Source of the DNA: Pelargonium cotyledonis
Lineage: Eukaryota; Streptophyta; Magnoliopsida; Geraniales; Geraniaceae
NCBI GenBank assembly: GCA_036897625.1
Contig: JAYMTA010000948.1
Coordinates: 1-22,837 of the forward strand
DNA length: 22,837 nt
Direction of reading: 5' to 3'
Below the pieces are notes generated by a model. The model made no database searches. It worked only from the letters and a program-made list of their open reading frames with translations, and was not told the DNA's origin. Below are positions 9,756 to 19,450 of the stretch, in pieces. Position numbers and translations under genes: made by a program. Each line of letters opens with the position of its first letter. Position 1 is the stretch's first letter.

Positions 9756-10640
9756 CTGCCTTTTTACTGTTCCAATATTACTCATAGAAAACATTATATT
9801 TGAAATATATGGAATTTGTTTGGTGATTGTAGTTAGTGTTCGTTTTAGCATATCCTTCGCTGAAAATAGAGAGGCTTTCAAACATTTATTATTGGAGTTA
9901 CTTGATTGGTGAAAGTTTATCTGTTGGACTTGACAGAGTAGGGTAAGTCAGGTTTATCTGTTATTTACTACGTACACAAGTGTACATCTTGTCTGTGTAA
10001 CTAAGTGTACGGTTTATGCCCTTTCCCACTGCACCAACTTCATCTAGTTATCGGAATTGGATTGAGTGTGTCTATTGTTTGTACTTCTTGCAATTATTGC
10101 ACTGCATTCTTATATTGATCTTATGATATTGGGGTTGGGATCCCAAAATTTTGATGAACTTAGCCCAACCAGCACTCTGATTGAGCACTTCCCAGAGAGT
10201 TGAGTGGCTATCAGTGGGTGCATGTGCCTGGGTAATTTGACTTAAGAAGAGGTGTGATTAAGACATGTCATTGGCCCGAAATGGACTAATCTCATCATCA
10301 ACTGAGATACAAGTTTTGTGTGAGTACTGTATGAATTCAGCCAATCCTTAATGTTTTGCTTGTAATTAGAAATATCTTGAATTCAGCCAATCCTTAATCT
10401 TGTTACTATAGTCTACCACGGTTAACTATAACATGTCATACCCTAGTCTTATTATAAATGAGCAAAATATTTGGAAAGCTGTGCTTAACTACAAATCCTG
10501 TCATAAATATGCTGCTGGTTTATTGAATAAAAAATATTCAATTCATCTCTTCAAACTCAAAACAAACTATTATGTGAAATTGAGAAATCTCCTGTTGAAA
10601 TAAAGAACATTCATGATATGAACTCAAAGGTCGGATTTAC
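9756..10640. other. Downstream region of the BED/hAT gene; intergenic
   Basis: It presumably begins with the 3' UTR of the BED/hAT gene. No canonical AATAAA poly(A) signal stands out soon after the stop. Apart from the 46-bp duplication at 10332-10398, I see no gene, RNA gene or clear TE end here. The open frame running on from 9670 to 9912 is an overlapping shadow of the last exon plus UTR. Confidence 0.5.
10332..10398 (+). repeat. 21-bp direct repeat pair, 46 bp apart
   Basis: GAATTCAGCCAATCCTTAAT (preceded by T in both copies) occurs at 10333-10352 and again at 10379-10398. The copies are identical and separated by 25 unique bases, so this is a recent local duplication or the footprint of an excision event. 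No function can be inferred. Confidence 0.85.
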
Positions 10641-10649
10641 TGGTTTTTA

Positions 10650-10930
10650 GCTTACAAGTGCCCAACTAGACACTAGTATATTAAGTGGCAGTAGACTTCA
10701 CAGTCTCTGGACCAAGAAGGGAGACCGCACAGATGGGTCACTAAATCCAAACAAAACTAGCTTTGATACCATGTTAAACTTAACTTCAACCTAAAAGGTT
10801 AAGCTGATAGGTGTTAAGTCGTTAGGCGGAGGGCTCAACTAGTACATCAAATGGCGACAAACTTCACATTCTTTCAACGTGATATACGTTGACGCTACGT
10901 TTCTATTGTTTTGTTTGGTGTCCCTTAATC
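10650..10930 (-). mobile_element. LTR-retroelement relic with iMet-type primer-binding site (approximate limits)
   Basis: On the minus strand TGGTATCAAAGC (plus 10760-10771) differs by one base from TGGTATCAGAGC, the primer-binding site complementary to initiator tRNA-Met used by many plant LTR elements. Directly upstream of it on that strand the sequence ends in CA (plus 10772-10773), as an LTR should. The LTR would extend to higher coordinates and the internal leader to lower ones. I see no coding domain, and the outer limits are guesses; a small TRIM-like or solo remnant fits best. The facing LTR was not found. Confidence 0.45.
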
Positions 10931-11040
10931 CCTTTTGATAACATAAACTAGCATATAATGTCTTTTCATGCTTGTGACATGATTCAAAAAAGGTAGAAAT
11001 TGTAGTTGAAAGAGGATTGCAAATGTAGAAAATCAGAAAA
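10931..11040 (-). other. Probable 3' UTR of CCaMK
   Basis: This sequence follows directly downstream of the CCaMK stop on the minus strand. It contains no coding signal. The LTR relic ends nearby, so the transcript may terminate in or near TE-derived DNA. I could not fix a poly(A) site. Confidence 0.35.
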
Positions 11041-14000
11041 CTAAAGTGGGCGGAGGGAGGAGAGGACTGCATCCTGTAGAGAGCTGTCTTGCTGCATGGC
11101 AGCTTTGAACTCGTCAAAAGTGACTTTTCCATCACTATTGACATCCATCCGCTCAAATATCTCATCCAACTTCCCAGGTTCAGTAATATCAGGTGGAAGG
11201 CACTCATCAGGCAATGCCTGCAGCATAAAATCGAATATGTTATGCTATTCTGAAAGAAAATGAATGATCATTCTACTATGTTATGTGATTTCGAGGAAAA
11301 AGAAGGAAATTGGCATTACTCTGAGCATGGATGCTACTTCTTCCTTGGTGATGCATCCAGATCGATCTGTGTCATACATCTGTTGGCCAAACAGACAAGA
11401 GGGATTATTAATGCATCTCGACAGGTTCATTCTTTCCTAGTTTATTTGAAGTTAAGCTATTGAAACATTGATACAAGCTCTTTCGATAGTTGCTCTATGT
11501 TGTTTCTCTCAGCAGAATTTTTCTAGGACATTTCCTTGCAATTACTCTGATTGCTAAAAAGGCAGATCAGAGAAGATAAGAGTATTTGGATTCTCAACAC
11601 CAGTTGGGATTTTGTTTGGTAGTTGTATGATAAGAGTTTTTTTATTGGTTGTTTTTTTTTAATACAAAAAAATCTTGTTTATGTTCTCCTCTCTCTCAAC
11701 TATGAAATATAGGGCATTAAGTACATATGTGTTGATGATTTGATTTCACAGAACACTCTATGAGACCCCTTTGATACACAAATTAGATTGTGAATTCATT
11801 GATATTCACCACTCATCCTTCTCTCCAAAAAAAAGAAAAAAAAAATACTTTAGATATTATGATGTGCATGTGCTAGTTTGTGGGATTCATCTACCAGTGT
11901 GCCTTGTGTTTATTGAAAGCAGAGAATAGAAATAACCTGGAAACACAGACGGAGAGCATCATCTCCTTGTGAATTCTTGAGGCTGGAAAACCCACAGAGT
12001 ATCTCTCTCATGTCAACTGTTCCATCTCGATTGTTGTCGAGTAGGTCAAAGATGCGTGGTGCTAGGGGGATTAGGGAAGACATGTTCATTGCTTTCAGCA
12101 CTTCCTCAAATTCTGATAGAGTGGCATTGTCACCTTTTGCACATCTGCAGTTTTCCCAATTTGTGTCTCCATTAGAATTTGAAACATGGTCAGAAAAATT
12201 GAGTTCATGTGAGCTTTCCATCATTTCATAGTTAGAGATCATTTATGCACTACATGTTTGAGCTCATACTTGTAGAACTTGCATATAATCCACATACATT
12301 TTCCAGTCAACTTCTAGAATAATATGTTCATGTGAAATTTATCCGCAAATGATTCTTTGAGACTTAAACTACCAATACAAACGATTTACATAAGATGTAA
12401 AGCATAGTTTAGCTGTCTACTTACATTTTCTTGAAGTGTACCCTAAGATTCTCAATTTCCTCCTGCTTTAGGTCATGAGACCGTAACAGATTTTTTAGCT
12501 TCTTTGTTCTCAAGAAAACTGTGGAACTCCACACACTAGCTATTGCTGCAGCACGAAATTTGCGGCGGGCATTAAAACTCTGCAGTCTTGAGACAATCTC
12601 AGCGTCCATTTGATCCTGCTTGGCCGAATCCCCTATGACCCAGGGATGATTGAGGACCTGTTCATATGATAAGTACATTGTAACAAAGTTAGTTCACTGT
12701 GATCATCTCACTAGATCTCGGTAGGAACATGCAAAACAATTCTACTCTAATGCCTGTTTGCCAGAAGGGAAATTGAAGTCCTAAAAACAGTGTGGTTAAC
12801 AGTACGCGAGCATGATTTGTCTGTTTGTCATTTGTCATGCATTCCCACAATGCACTTGTCTAATATATGCATAACTAGTCATTGAAAAGTATTCTGGAAA
12901 ATCATCAGTAGGAATTCATCTTATGCTTTGTCACGGCATATCTATCTTTGTGGTTTATCAGGATCAACGAAGTGAGTATAGGCAGAATACCTCTTCAGCA
13001 CTCGGTCTTCTTGAAGGATTAACACTTAGAAGATCAGATATCAACTGCTTAGCTGGTGGAGAAATCTTCTTCCAGGTTTTCTCGTAAAAACTGAATTCTC
13101 CCTGCACTCCAGTATTTGTTCTTTTATTTATGCAGACTACTTGAGATAAAAGAGTGAAACACGCATAACATGCTATGGTAGATATCATGAGTAAAGCTTA
13201 GAATTATAAACAGAAAATCAGAAATAACATACAGCCATGATTATCTGTTGCTTTTGTTTATTGGATTGAGCAATGAATGGTGGATACCTGCAATTTTTAT
13301 GCACTGTGTCAGAATTTCAAAAATGTTTAGTTATGGATATCATATATGGAATAATAGAGTTGAATTTTGGTATCCTTCTACTAGGTTGCATAAAAAAATT
13401 CTGGTAATAAGGAGAAGATACCAAATCTGACTAGTGTGGATACTGTTGAGACTAGAGAAACATTACTAACTGTTATTTTTACCGAAGATTTCATTTCTTG
13501 AGCCTATTCAAGATACAATAATAGTTTTGAGCAATCAAATGGAATGTTGAGAAATTGGAACATACCCAGAGAGCAAGATATATAAGATTACTCCTAGAGA
13601 CCACATATCACTTTTAGCAGTTATTTTGCCCTGAGACAGAGCCTCTGGTGAGACATAATCTATGGAACCGAACAATCCAACAACCGGGTCAGTGAATTCC
13701 TCCACTGAACTCAACCCGAAGTCCATGATCTTCAAAGGAGAATCTTTTTTGTCATTCAAGAAAAGGCAATTCTCGGGCTTCAAGTCCCGATGGACAATAT
13801 TGACCTTGTGAAGGGCGGTCAGGCCTTTCGCAATCTGCTGCACCACAGCTGCTGCTTCAACCTCCGAGTACTTGTCTTGAGCCACAATCCTGTCAAACAA
13901 CTCGCCCCCGGAGCAGAGCTCCAGGACCAGGTGAACCCCGCCCTGATCCTGGTACACGTCGTAGAGGTCAATCACATTGGGGTGGGGTGAGACATTTTCC

Positions 14001-14281
14001 ACTATCCTCCTCATAACCAGAATCTCATTTGTCAACAAGGCATCTGATATCGAGACCTGCTTCCATGTGGGGAACCCCATGGATGCTATGCTTTTTACGG
14101 CCCCACGAGAAACCCCGGGCTGAGTTGCCGGAGGGCCGGCCCTCTTCAGGGTTTTGATAGCCACTGTGTTTATCTCTGCAGCTGATCTCCTCACCCCCTT
14201 CCTCACTACAGAGAACCCTCCCCTCCCTAGAACCTCTGAAACCTCGTACTCATCCGAGAGTTTTCTCGTCTTCTGTTCCAT
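11041..14281 (-). CDS. CCaMK: Calcium/calmodulin-dependent protein kinase CCaMK (DMI3), seven exons, 519 aa
   Basis: The minus-strand exons are 14281-13566, 13287-13233, 13101-12991, 12657-12425, 12144-11937, 11379-11320 and 11217-11041. All introns are GT-AG and the sum is 1560 nt with no stop before TAG. The start lies in ACCATGG, a strong context. Kinase features: GRGGFSVV (19-26), VAIK (K43), HRDLKPEN (164-171), DFG (D187) and YVSPEA. T266 in FYEKTWK corresponds to the autophosphorylated threonine (T265 in Lotus, T271 in Medicago). The autoinhibitory/calmodulin-binding stretch SRLQSFNARRKFRAAAIASV lies at about 317-336 and continues to about 352. Three EF-hand loops of the visinin-like domain follow: 408-419 (DNNRDGTVDMRE), 444-455 and 486-497, each with canonical D/N and terminal E ligands. 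CCaMK acts in the nucleus, decodes calcium spiking and phosphorylates CYCLOPS in mycorrhizal and nodulation signalling. Length matches the family (about 518-523 aa). All key residues are present, so it looks functional. Confidence 0.97.
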
Positions 14282-14480
14282 GGTAGCTCAGAAAGAGAGA
14301 GAGACCCAACAGAATGGAATCCTGGGGAGCAGGTGGGTGCAATGACAATAGTAAGAGAAGTTGAGAAACGCGGTTTGGTATATGATAAGGATTGACATCA
14401 GCCTACGAACAGTTGTTGCATTTGTTTATGGCATAAAATATGAATCAAAATATGATGAAAACGAGAGAATACAAGTATTG
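14282..14480 (-). promoter_or_regulatory. CCaMK 5' UTR and core promoter region
   Basis: Reading the minus strand, the sequence just before the ATG is pyrimidine-rich (GTCTCTCTCTCTTTCTGAG, plus 14288-14306), as in many plant leaders. A weak TATA-like ATATA lies at about 14378-14384, roughly 100 bases upstream of the start codon. No well-known symbiosis cis-element is recognised with confidence. The limits are approximate. Confidence 0.35.
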
Positions 14481-14848
14481 AGAATAAGAGCTGAGGAAGA
14501 AGAGACAAAGACAGAGTCAACTGGTCCTAGGAGTAGGAGGTAGTTAGTTTCTTCCATATCTACCTTTCTTGCTCTCTGTAAAATCTGCATTGGCTGTGTT
14601 TAGTTTGTGCTTAACTCTGCAGTGTTAAGTTTTTACAAATGGACAATTTTTGGGCATCTTTTTTGAGTAGCTGCTTGGTTTTATTGTCTGTCTTGTTTTA
14701 GATCATCTTCTTGTCTTGTTGGTTGGTTGTGTTAGGCTTTTGTTTATGCTTTCTAGTGGTTAATGGATTGCTTTATTTTATAGATAAAATAAACTCTGCT
14801 GATATTCATTGAAATGATTATGACAACATTTACCACAAATTTATTCCC

Positions 14849-14868
14849 TAATAATAATAATAATAATA
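14849..14868. repeat. (AAT)n microsatellite
   Basis: About six consecutive TAA/AAT trinucleotides in AT-rich DNA upstream of CCaMK. Confidence 0.85.
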
Positions 14869-15654
14869 TTTTATCCAAAATAAGAATAAAGACTCAAACT
14901 AATTAATAATTAATATGGCATTAGTCAAATTATAAAAAAAATTTAAAAAAAAAAAAGGAAGTAGACGGTAGCCGCAAAAGAAAATAAAAATTAAAAAACA
15001 ATGACTGATTTATTCCAACTTGACCCTAAATTTAATCCTGGTAATAAAAATATCTAATGAAACCAAAACATGTTGTGACAATCCATAAATACCTGTTCCA
15101 CTAGCATTAGGATCAGAATTAGCATAGAAAATTGGAGATTATGCAATCCCAGGACTAATCATCAATTAATCATATTGAAAACTGTCAATGATTGGGTTCC
15201 AAAATCTGGACCTTGATCCAATAAAATTGGGCTCTTATGACCCAAATTATCCCAGACCCAAAATGGGAAATGAAAAACACATCCCAATTCCCAAATCCTA
15301 CTTAGTCTTGTGTTCGTTAAAAATCCCGATTTGGAGGTTAAAGGATTCAAAACTATGTTTGAATCTTGGAATGACTTGCTTGAATTCCGATTCAACCCAA
15401 TTGAATTCTGATTCAGAATACAGAAAGTTTTGAAGTAGTCCAACCCAAGAATTTTGAATTTTTTTTCTTATTTTCTAATTTCTATGAAGAAGACAAAGCA
15501 ATTTCCGCTTAAGAGGAGAAAAATATAGCATAGACTTAAACCTAAATTATTACTTCAGAGTTAGGCAGTGGTGTTGTAGTGGTCATCATACGATTCATTT
15601 TAGTCGTTTATTAATTTTCTTATTCATAACTTCATTTTTTTAAAGGTTCTTCTT

Positions 15655-15689
15655 CATATACATATATATGTGTGTGTGTGTGTGTGTGT
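15655..15689. repeat. Compound (AT)n(TG)n microsatellite
   Basis: A short run of alternating AT with interruptions is followed by about ten uninterrupted TG dinucleotides (15669-15689). It is a likely length-polymorphic marker. Confidence 0.9.
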
Positions 15690-16060
15690 TTGAATCTTCT
15701 TAACTGATCCGATTCACGATTCACAAAATCATCTCCCGATGAATCCCGATTTAACAACCATGCTTATTTTTTATCTGTTCTAGCTATGCTGCAATAGTGC
15801 ATGTGTTTGTGAATCAATGGCCTTACAGAGACCATAATTGACAAACTTTGTATAAAGAGTCCCAATAACTATAATCAGATGATCCTAGGGACATTCAGGG
15901 ACAGCCAAAAAATATTCTGCAACTATAAACACTGAAAAGAGTAAAAGCCAATTTGACCCAACATTTTTTGTATCATTTCCTCCCAAAAACAAATATAACA
16001 ACTGAGGCTGACAAGTTCTATGGGAGCCTTACACTGATACAATGACAGACACTTGGACAT

Positions 16061-16395
16061 AAAATGCACTTACCTGACTGACATTAACTACTGACTCTAT
16101 GGAACAATGACATTAACTGACCATAATCTTAAAAACATTTCAACAAACACTACTGAAACATTGGGCTGTTAAGACTTGCCACTTTCTGATCAACCCTTGT
16201 CCAGACTGCTGTGAATGCAACCTAAGACCCCATACCTGAGAAAGAAAAGATGAAAAGAAGACACTAGAACTTTTAGAAGCTAAAAACCATGTTCTTCTAG
16301 GCTGTGGACAGGAACCATTTTGATCAAGAAGTTTCCAGCGCATGAATCTGATCTCCAACCAGCAACCTGAAGGCATGGCGCGACTGCTTGATTCA
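16061..16395 (-). other. Probable 3' UTR of the EIL gene
   Basis: This is downstream of the EIL stop on the minus strand. It is moderately GC-rich compared with the intergenic DNA, consistent with transcribed sequence. An alternative frame stays open from 16493 to 16140, overlapping the end of the EIL CDS. A TTTCTTTCTCAG acceptor-like string occurs at about 16233-16244, followed by GTATGG, so a spliced 3' UTR is possible. No clear poly(A) signal was identified. Confidence 0.45.
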
Positions 16396-18600
16396 TTAAA
16401 GAAACCACATTGATGGATCCGCGAAGTCAGCTGGTGCCATGCCAAAAGGAGGCCTGAATTTGAAGTTTGCCATGTTATCACCGGGATTGGCATTGAAAGG
16501 AGACTCGAACTCTTTCAAGTGATCATACAGCATTTCTGTTGATGGATAAAGAGACTGATTTAGCGGCATGCTGTTTTGTTCAGTTATGTTGCCTCCCATG
16601 AGCCCCCCTTGGCCAAGCATGTTGTCATGAACCTGAAAGTTCTGCTGCTGCTGCTGATTATAGTTTCCAAAGACATTATAGTTCTCAGAATTCACATTTT
16701 GGTTCTGTTGCAGATTAGTATCACACAATGACAGAACTGGAAGTCCAGAGCCATTGAATTGAGATGGACCCTGGTTTACTTGAGTCGCTGATGTAGCAAA
16801 AACATCAAACATAGATACCTGGTTCAGTTGTGGAGTACCAGCCTGAGCAGAAACATTGAGCAGATGACCCTGGTTCATTGAAGCAGTCGGATTGGCGGAC
16901 AAATTGTATGCTTGAGCCTGATTCATAGGTGCAGTAGCTGTGTTGGCTGAAAGATTGAACGAAGTCTGATTTGCAGATGCAGCAGCTGTGTTAGGAGAGA
17001 GATTGAATTGAGCCTGGTTTGCAGCTGCAGTAGGCGCATCAGCATAGAGATCGAATGGAGCCTGGCTCAGCGAAGCAGCAGCGTCGTCAATGGAGAGATT
17101 GATTTGGGACTGGTTATTTTCTGGAGCAGAAGTTGTGTTTGCAGAGTAATTGAAAGAAGTAACTGGATTGCCAACAATAATGACAGCAGAAGCCTGGGTG
17201 TTCACTGGTGGAGGACATGTCATTGTCTGGCCTTCGGGAAGAGACAACGAGGGGGACTTGTCATTGTCAAAATGAAAGCTTGACTTCCCTGATCCCCGGG
17301 AAGCATTGTTGCGGAATGGACAGCTGACTTGGTGGTGGTTCCGGGAAACTCTGCTCAGAAACCCGAGGCGTAATTCACTGTAAGGACACTGAGGGAACTC
17401 GCAAGTGAATATCTTGTTCTCGATTAGCTTGTACATCTGATCAGACGAATAATGCCTCCTCTTGAGTGTGATGTCAGAAGCTCTTTCAACAACTTCCCCT
17501 TTGATTTGATGCCTATCTCCAGCTCCGCCACTCCCTGCTGCATTGCCATCAGTGACACCATCTTCGGGTCTAGATTGCTGCTCTACATCGATGACTTGAG
17601 CGATATCCACTCCTTCAACGTCGTAATCACTAGAATCGCTCATCATCCAAAGCCCGCCCTCAGTGACTGATGAAGACGGGTACTTGTCCGGATACAACTG
17701 GCGCGCCAAGTTCTCTTCTTTATTCACAATAGCCATCCAAGTAGCGCTTTCTTTCGCCGTCATTTTGTCCTGCAAGCATTTGGACTGACGAACAAGCCTC
17801 CCGATCTTGTGAACATCTGGGAACATGTGCTTAATCACCGCGGTTAGGACACCCACCTTCCAAACTTTCTTGAGATCATGAGGCTTCTTGTAAGGAGGCG
17901 AGGTCTGATCTTTTGGTAACTCCAGCAGAACCCACCATTCCTCGTTCCCGGTAGGCCACCATGGCGGAGGAACGCCTTTCTCCAACGGGAAACGCCTCTG
18001 CGGGGGATCACAATGCTGCATAAGAGCGGACAGGAGCGACCCGAGCGTGGTGTCCTGAAGCTCCTGCAGAATAAGGGGAGTAGGTAGTGCTGCATTGTTG
18101 GGGTTTTCAAGATCTTGATAATCAGCGAGAAACAGGGAAATGGCTGCAGGGCCGTTCCGATCAAACCTGACCTTCTCCTTCCACCAGGCGCGGAGGTTGT
18201 CTGATGCCCCTGTCACCGGCTTCCCCTTCTCCGGGATGATCCCGTAAACGAACCCCTGAGCGTTGCACACCTCCATCATCTTCAGCAAGTACTTCAAGAT
18301 CCCGTCTTGAGCGCGGGACATCTTCTTCCGGCGAGCCTGCTCCTGAGACTGGAGCTGCTTGGTGGTGGCAACGGATTTTCCTTTAATCTGTCTCAGACGC
18401 TTAAGAAGCATCTTGTCCTTCAAAATCCTCTTCTCCAGCTCCTCAATCCCAACATCTTCCTCGGGTTCGCCAGTGAACTCCTCCATAGTTAGCTCGGGTT
18501 CGCCTTCTGCTGACGCCTTTCCTTTCCCACGAGATTTGGAGATGGCATCATCCTTAATGTTACAAACAGTAGTACCAGGTATGATCTCGAGACTCACCAT
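16396..18600 (-). CDS. EIN3/EIL-family ethylene-response transcription factor, 734 aa, intronless CDS
   Basis: EIN3/EIL proteins are nuclear factors stabilised by ethylene and degraded through EBF F-box proteins; they bind promoters such as ERF1. The DNA-binding region is clear: an acidic patch and basic segment [20 protein letters not shown] (51-70); [20 protein letters not shown] (85-104); [20 protein letters not shown] (116-135); [16 protein letters not shown] (139-154); [13 protein letters not shown] (211-223); [20 protein letters not shown] (235-254); and [17 protein letters not shown] (272-288). The C-terminal half is low-complexity, rich in N, Q, S and A, with degenerate repeats at about 481-615 and a Q-run at 649-653. 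A single coding exon is normal for this family. The start has A at -3 and G at +4. The N-terminus [12 protein letters not shown] and residues such as LLKRLRQ differ from EIN3/EIL1 proper, so a more divergent EIL clade (EIL4/EIL5-like) is likely. I leave the symbol blank because orthology needs a tree. Confidence 0.95.
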   Translation of the reverse strand: MVSLEIIPGTTVCNIKDDAISKSRGKGKASAEGEPELTMEEFTGEPEEDVGIEELEKRILKDKMLLKRLRQIKGKSVATTKQLQSQEQARRKKMSRAQDGILKYLLKMMEVCNAQGFVYGIIPEKGKPVTGASDNLRAWWKEKVRFDRNGPAAISLFLADYQDLENPNNAALPTPLILQELQDTTLGSLLSALMQHCDPPQRRFPLEKGVPPPWWPTGNEEWWVLLELPKDQTSPPYKKPHDLKKVWKVGVLTAVIKHMFPDVHKIGRLVRQSKCLQDKMTAKESATWMAIVNKEENLARQLYPDKYPSSSVTEGGLWMMSDSSDYDVEGVDIAQVIDVEQQSRPEDGVTDGNAAGSGGAGDRHQIKGEVVERASDITLKRRHYSSDQMYKLIENKIFTCEFPQCPYSELRLGFLSRVSRNHHQVSCPFRNNASRGSGKSSFHFDNDKSPSLSLPEGQTMTCPPPVNTQASAVIIVGNPVTSFNYSANTTSAPENNQSQINLSIDDAAASLSQAPFDLYADAPTAAANQAQFNLSPNTAAASANQTSFNLSANTATAPMNQAQAYNLSANPTASMNQGHLLNVSAQAGTPQLNQVSMFDVFATSATQVNQGPSQFNGSGLPVLSLCDTNLQQNQNVNSENYNVFGNYNQQQQQNFQVHDNMLGQGGLMGGNITEQNSMPLNQSLYPSTEMLYDHLKEFESPFNANPGDNMANFKFRPPFGMAPADFADPSMWFL
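17000..17162 (-). repeat. Part of a degenerate coding repeat in the EIL C-terminus
   Basis: Within the CDS the peptide pattern N-Q-x-x-x-F/Y-N-L-S-x-N-T-A-x-A recurs: [42 protein letters not shown] and [14 protein letters not shown] here. [27 protein letters not shown] and [14 protein letters not shown] follow just downstream (down to about 16790). At the DNA level units are about 42-54 nt. The whole array covers residues about 481-615. Expansion by unequal exchange or replication slippage is the likely origin. Confidence 0.8.
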
Positions 18601-19410
18601 TCTGAAACTGTGCCTGAAAACGATGAATCAGGGACAGTTCATTAGACTAAACAACAGAAACACAACCAAAATAATATTATCACTTTAATAAATTGGGGAA
18701 AAAAATCCCAAAAAAGCACACATACAAATGCTCAAACATGTTTCCATTAATAACACAAATAAATAAATCTCTACACTCAACAGACAATGCCATCACTGTT
18801 CAAGCATTGACAACAACTGTCAGATGACAAGTAAATGAAACAGCACAATAAATCTGACAATAAGATGTACCTGAACCCACAATCATTCGCACGTACCAAA
18901 CAATTATGAACTGAAAATGAGATTCGAATTTCTCTGAATAAGATCCAGTAAACTCGACACTGATTAACACAACCCAAAAGAGAACAAAAACGAAGAAACC
19001 AACCAAAAACAAAAAAGGTATCAACTTTGTCCACCAGAGACGACACAGAAAACATAATTTTCATACCTGGTTATCTACGAAAAAAATCCGATTATGCATG
19101 CAACCAACAAAACAACCAAAAAAAACAGACGATACCAACCAGAGCTCATGTAAAAACGATGAACAAATACATAACCAGCACAGGGAAAGCTTCATGTACG
19201 CGGAGAACCAGAGCATCATCATCGTACTAAACGAAACAATACGAAATGAAACGAAAAAATACGAGAAATGAGTAATGTTGGGTACCGGAAATGGCGGGTC
19301 GAGAGCAGAACCAATTGAAGTTGAGCTGCAGAGAACTGAGGGTGTGCTCTGTTTTTGAGACAGAGAGCGAAACAGAGTATTAGTGAGCGAAAGAAAGCAG
19401 AGATGATTTG
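18601..19410 (-). promoter_or_regulatory. EIL 5' leader with UTR intron
   Basis: On the minus strand an acceptor TTTTCAG (ending at 18614) lies 13 bases before the ATG. A donor CCG followed by GTACCC (GT at 19285-19284) would close a CT-rich first leader exon of about 19286-19410. Alternative donors exist at about 19071 (CAG followed by GTATGA) and 18868 (CAG followed by GTACAT). 5' UTR introns are common in this family. Intron sequence 18614-19285 has only chance open frames. Confidence 0.5.
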
Positions 19411-19437
19411 TGAACAATAAGGTGGTGATGGGGTGGC

Positions 19438-19445
19438 TATTTAAG
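19438..19445 (-). promoter_or_regulatory. TATA-like box of the EIL gene
   Basis: The minus strand reads CCTACTTAAATAGCC. The TTAAATAG core lies about 30 bases upstream of where the CT-rich leader begins. It is the best core-promoter candidate in this stretch, although not a perfect TATAAA. Confidence 0.45.
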
Positions 19446-19450
19446 TAGGC

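Larger units (their letters stand above)
14481..16060. other. Intergenic region between CCaMK and the EIL gene
   Basis: No gene is seen. The region holds an AAT-type microsatellite (14849-14868), A-rich stretches near 14935-15000, a TG microsatellite (15669-15689) and sequence rich in GATTC/GAATC words at 15180-15430 and 15700-15760. The open frames on both strands around 15162-15443 overlap one another and resemble no protein I know. The upstream regulatory region of CCaMK is expected in this stretch. Confidence 0.5.

Noticed and set aside
10650..10930. Considered a Cassandra-type TRIM with a 5S rRNA-like LTR
   Set aside because: The primer-binding site fits, but I could not see 5S rRNA promoter text (such as the A-box/C-box words) in the adjoining LTR-like sequence.
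14154..14543. Plus-strand frames opposite CCaMK exon 1 and its leader
   Set aside because: They are antisense shadows with no family resemblance.
15162..15443. Overlapping open frames on both strands between CCaMK and EIL
   Set aside because: The two strands are open together because the sequence is rich in GATTC/CCCAA words; neither translation resembles a protein.
15655..15689. Considered a CRISPR-like or satellite array
   Set aside because: It is a simple dinucleotide microsatellite; no spaced repeats of CRISPR form exist anywhere in this plant sequence.
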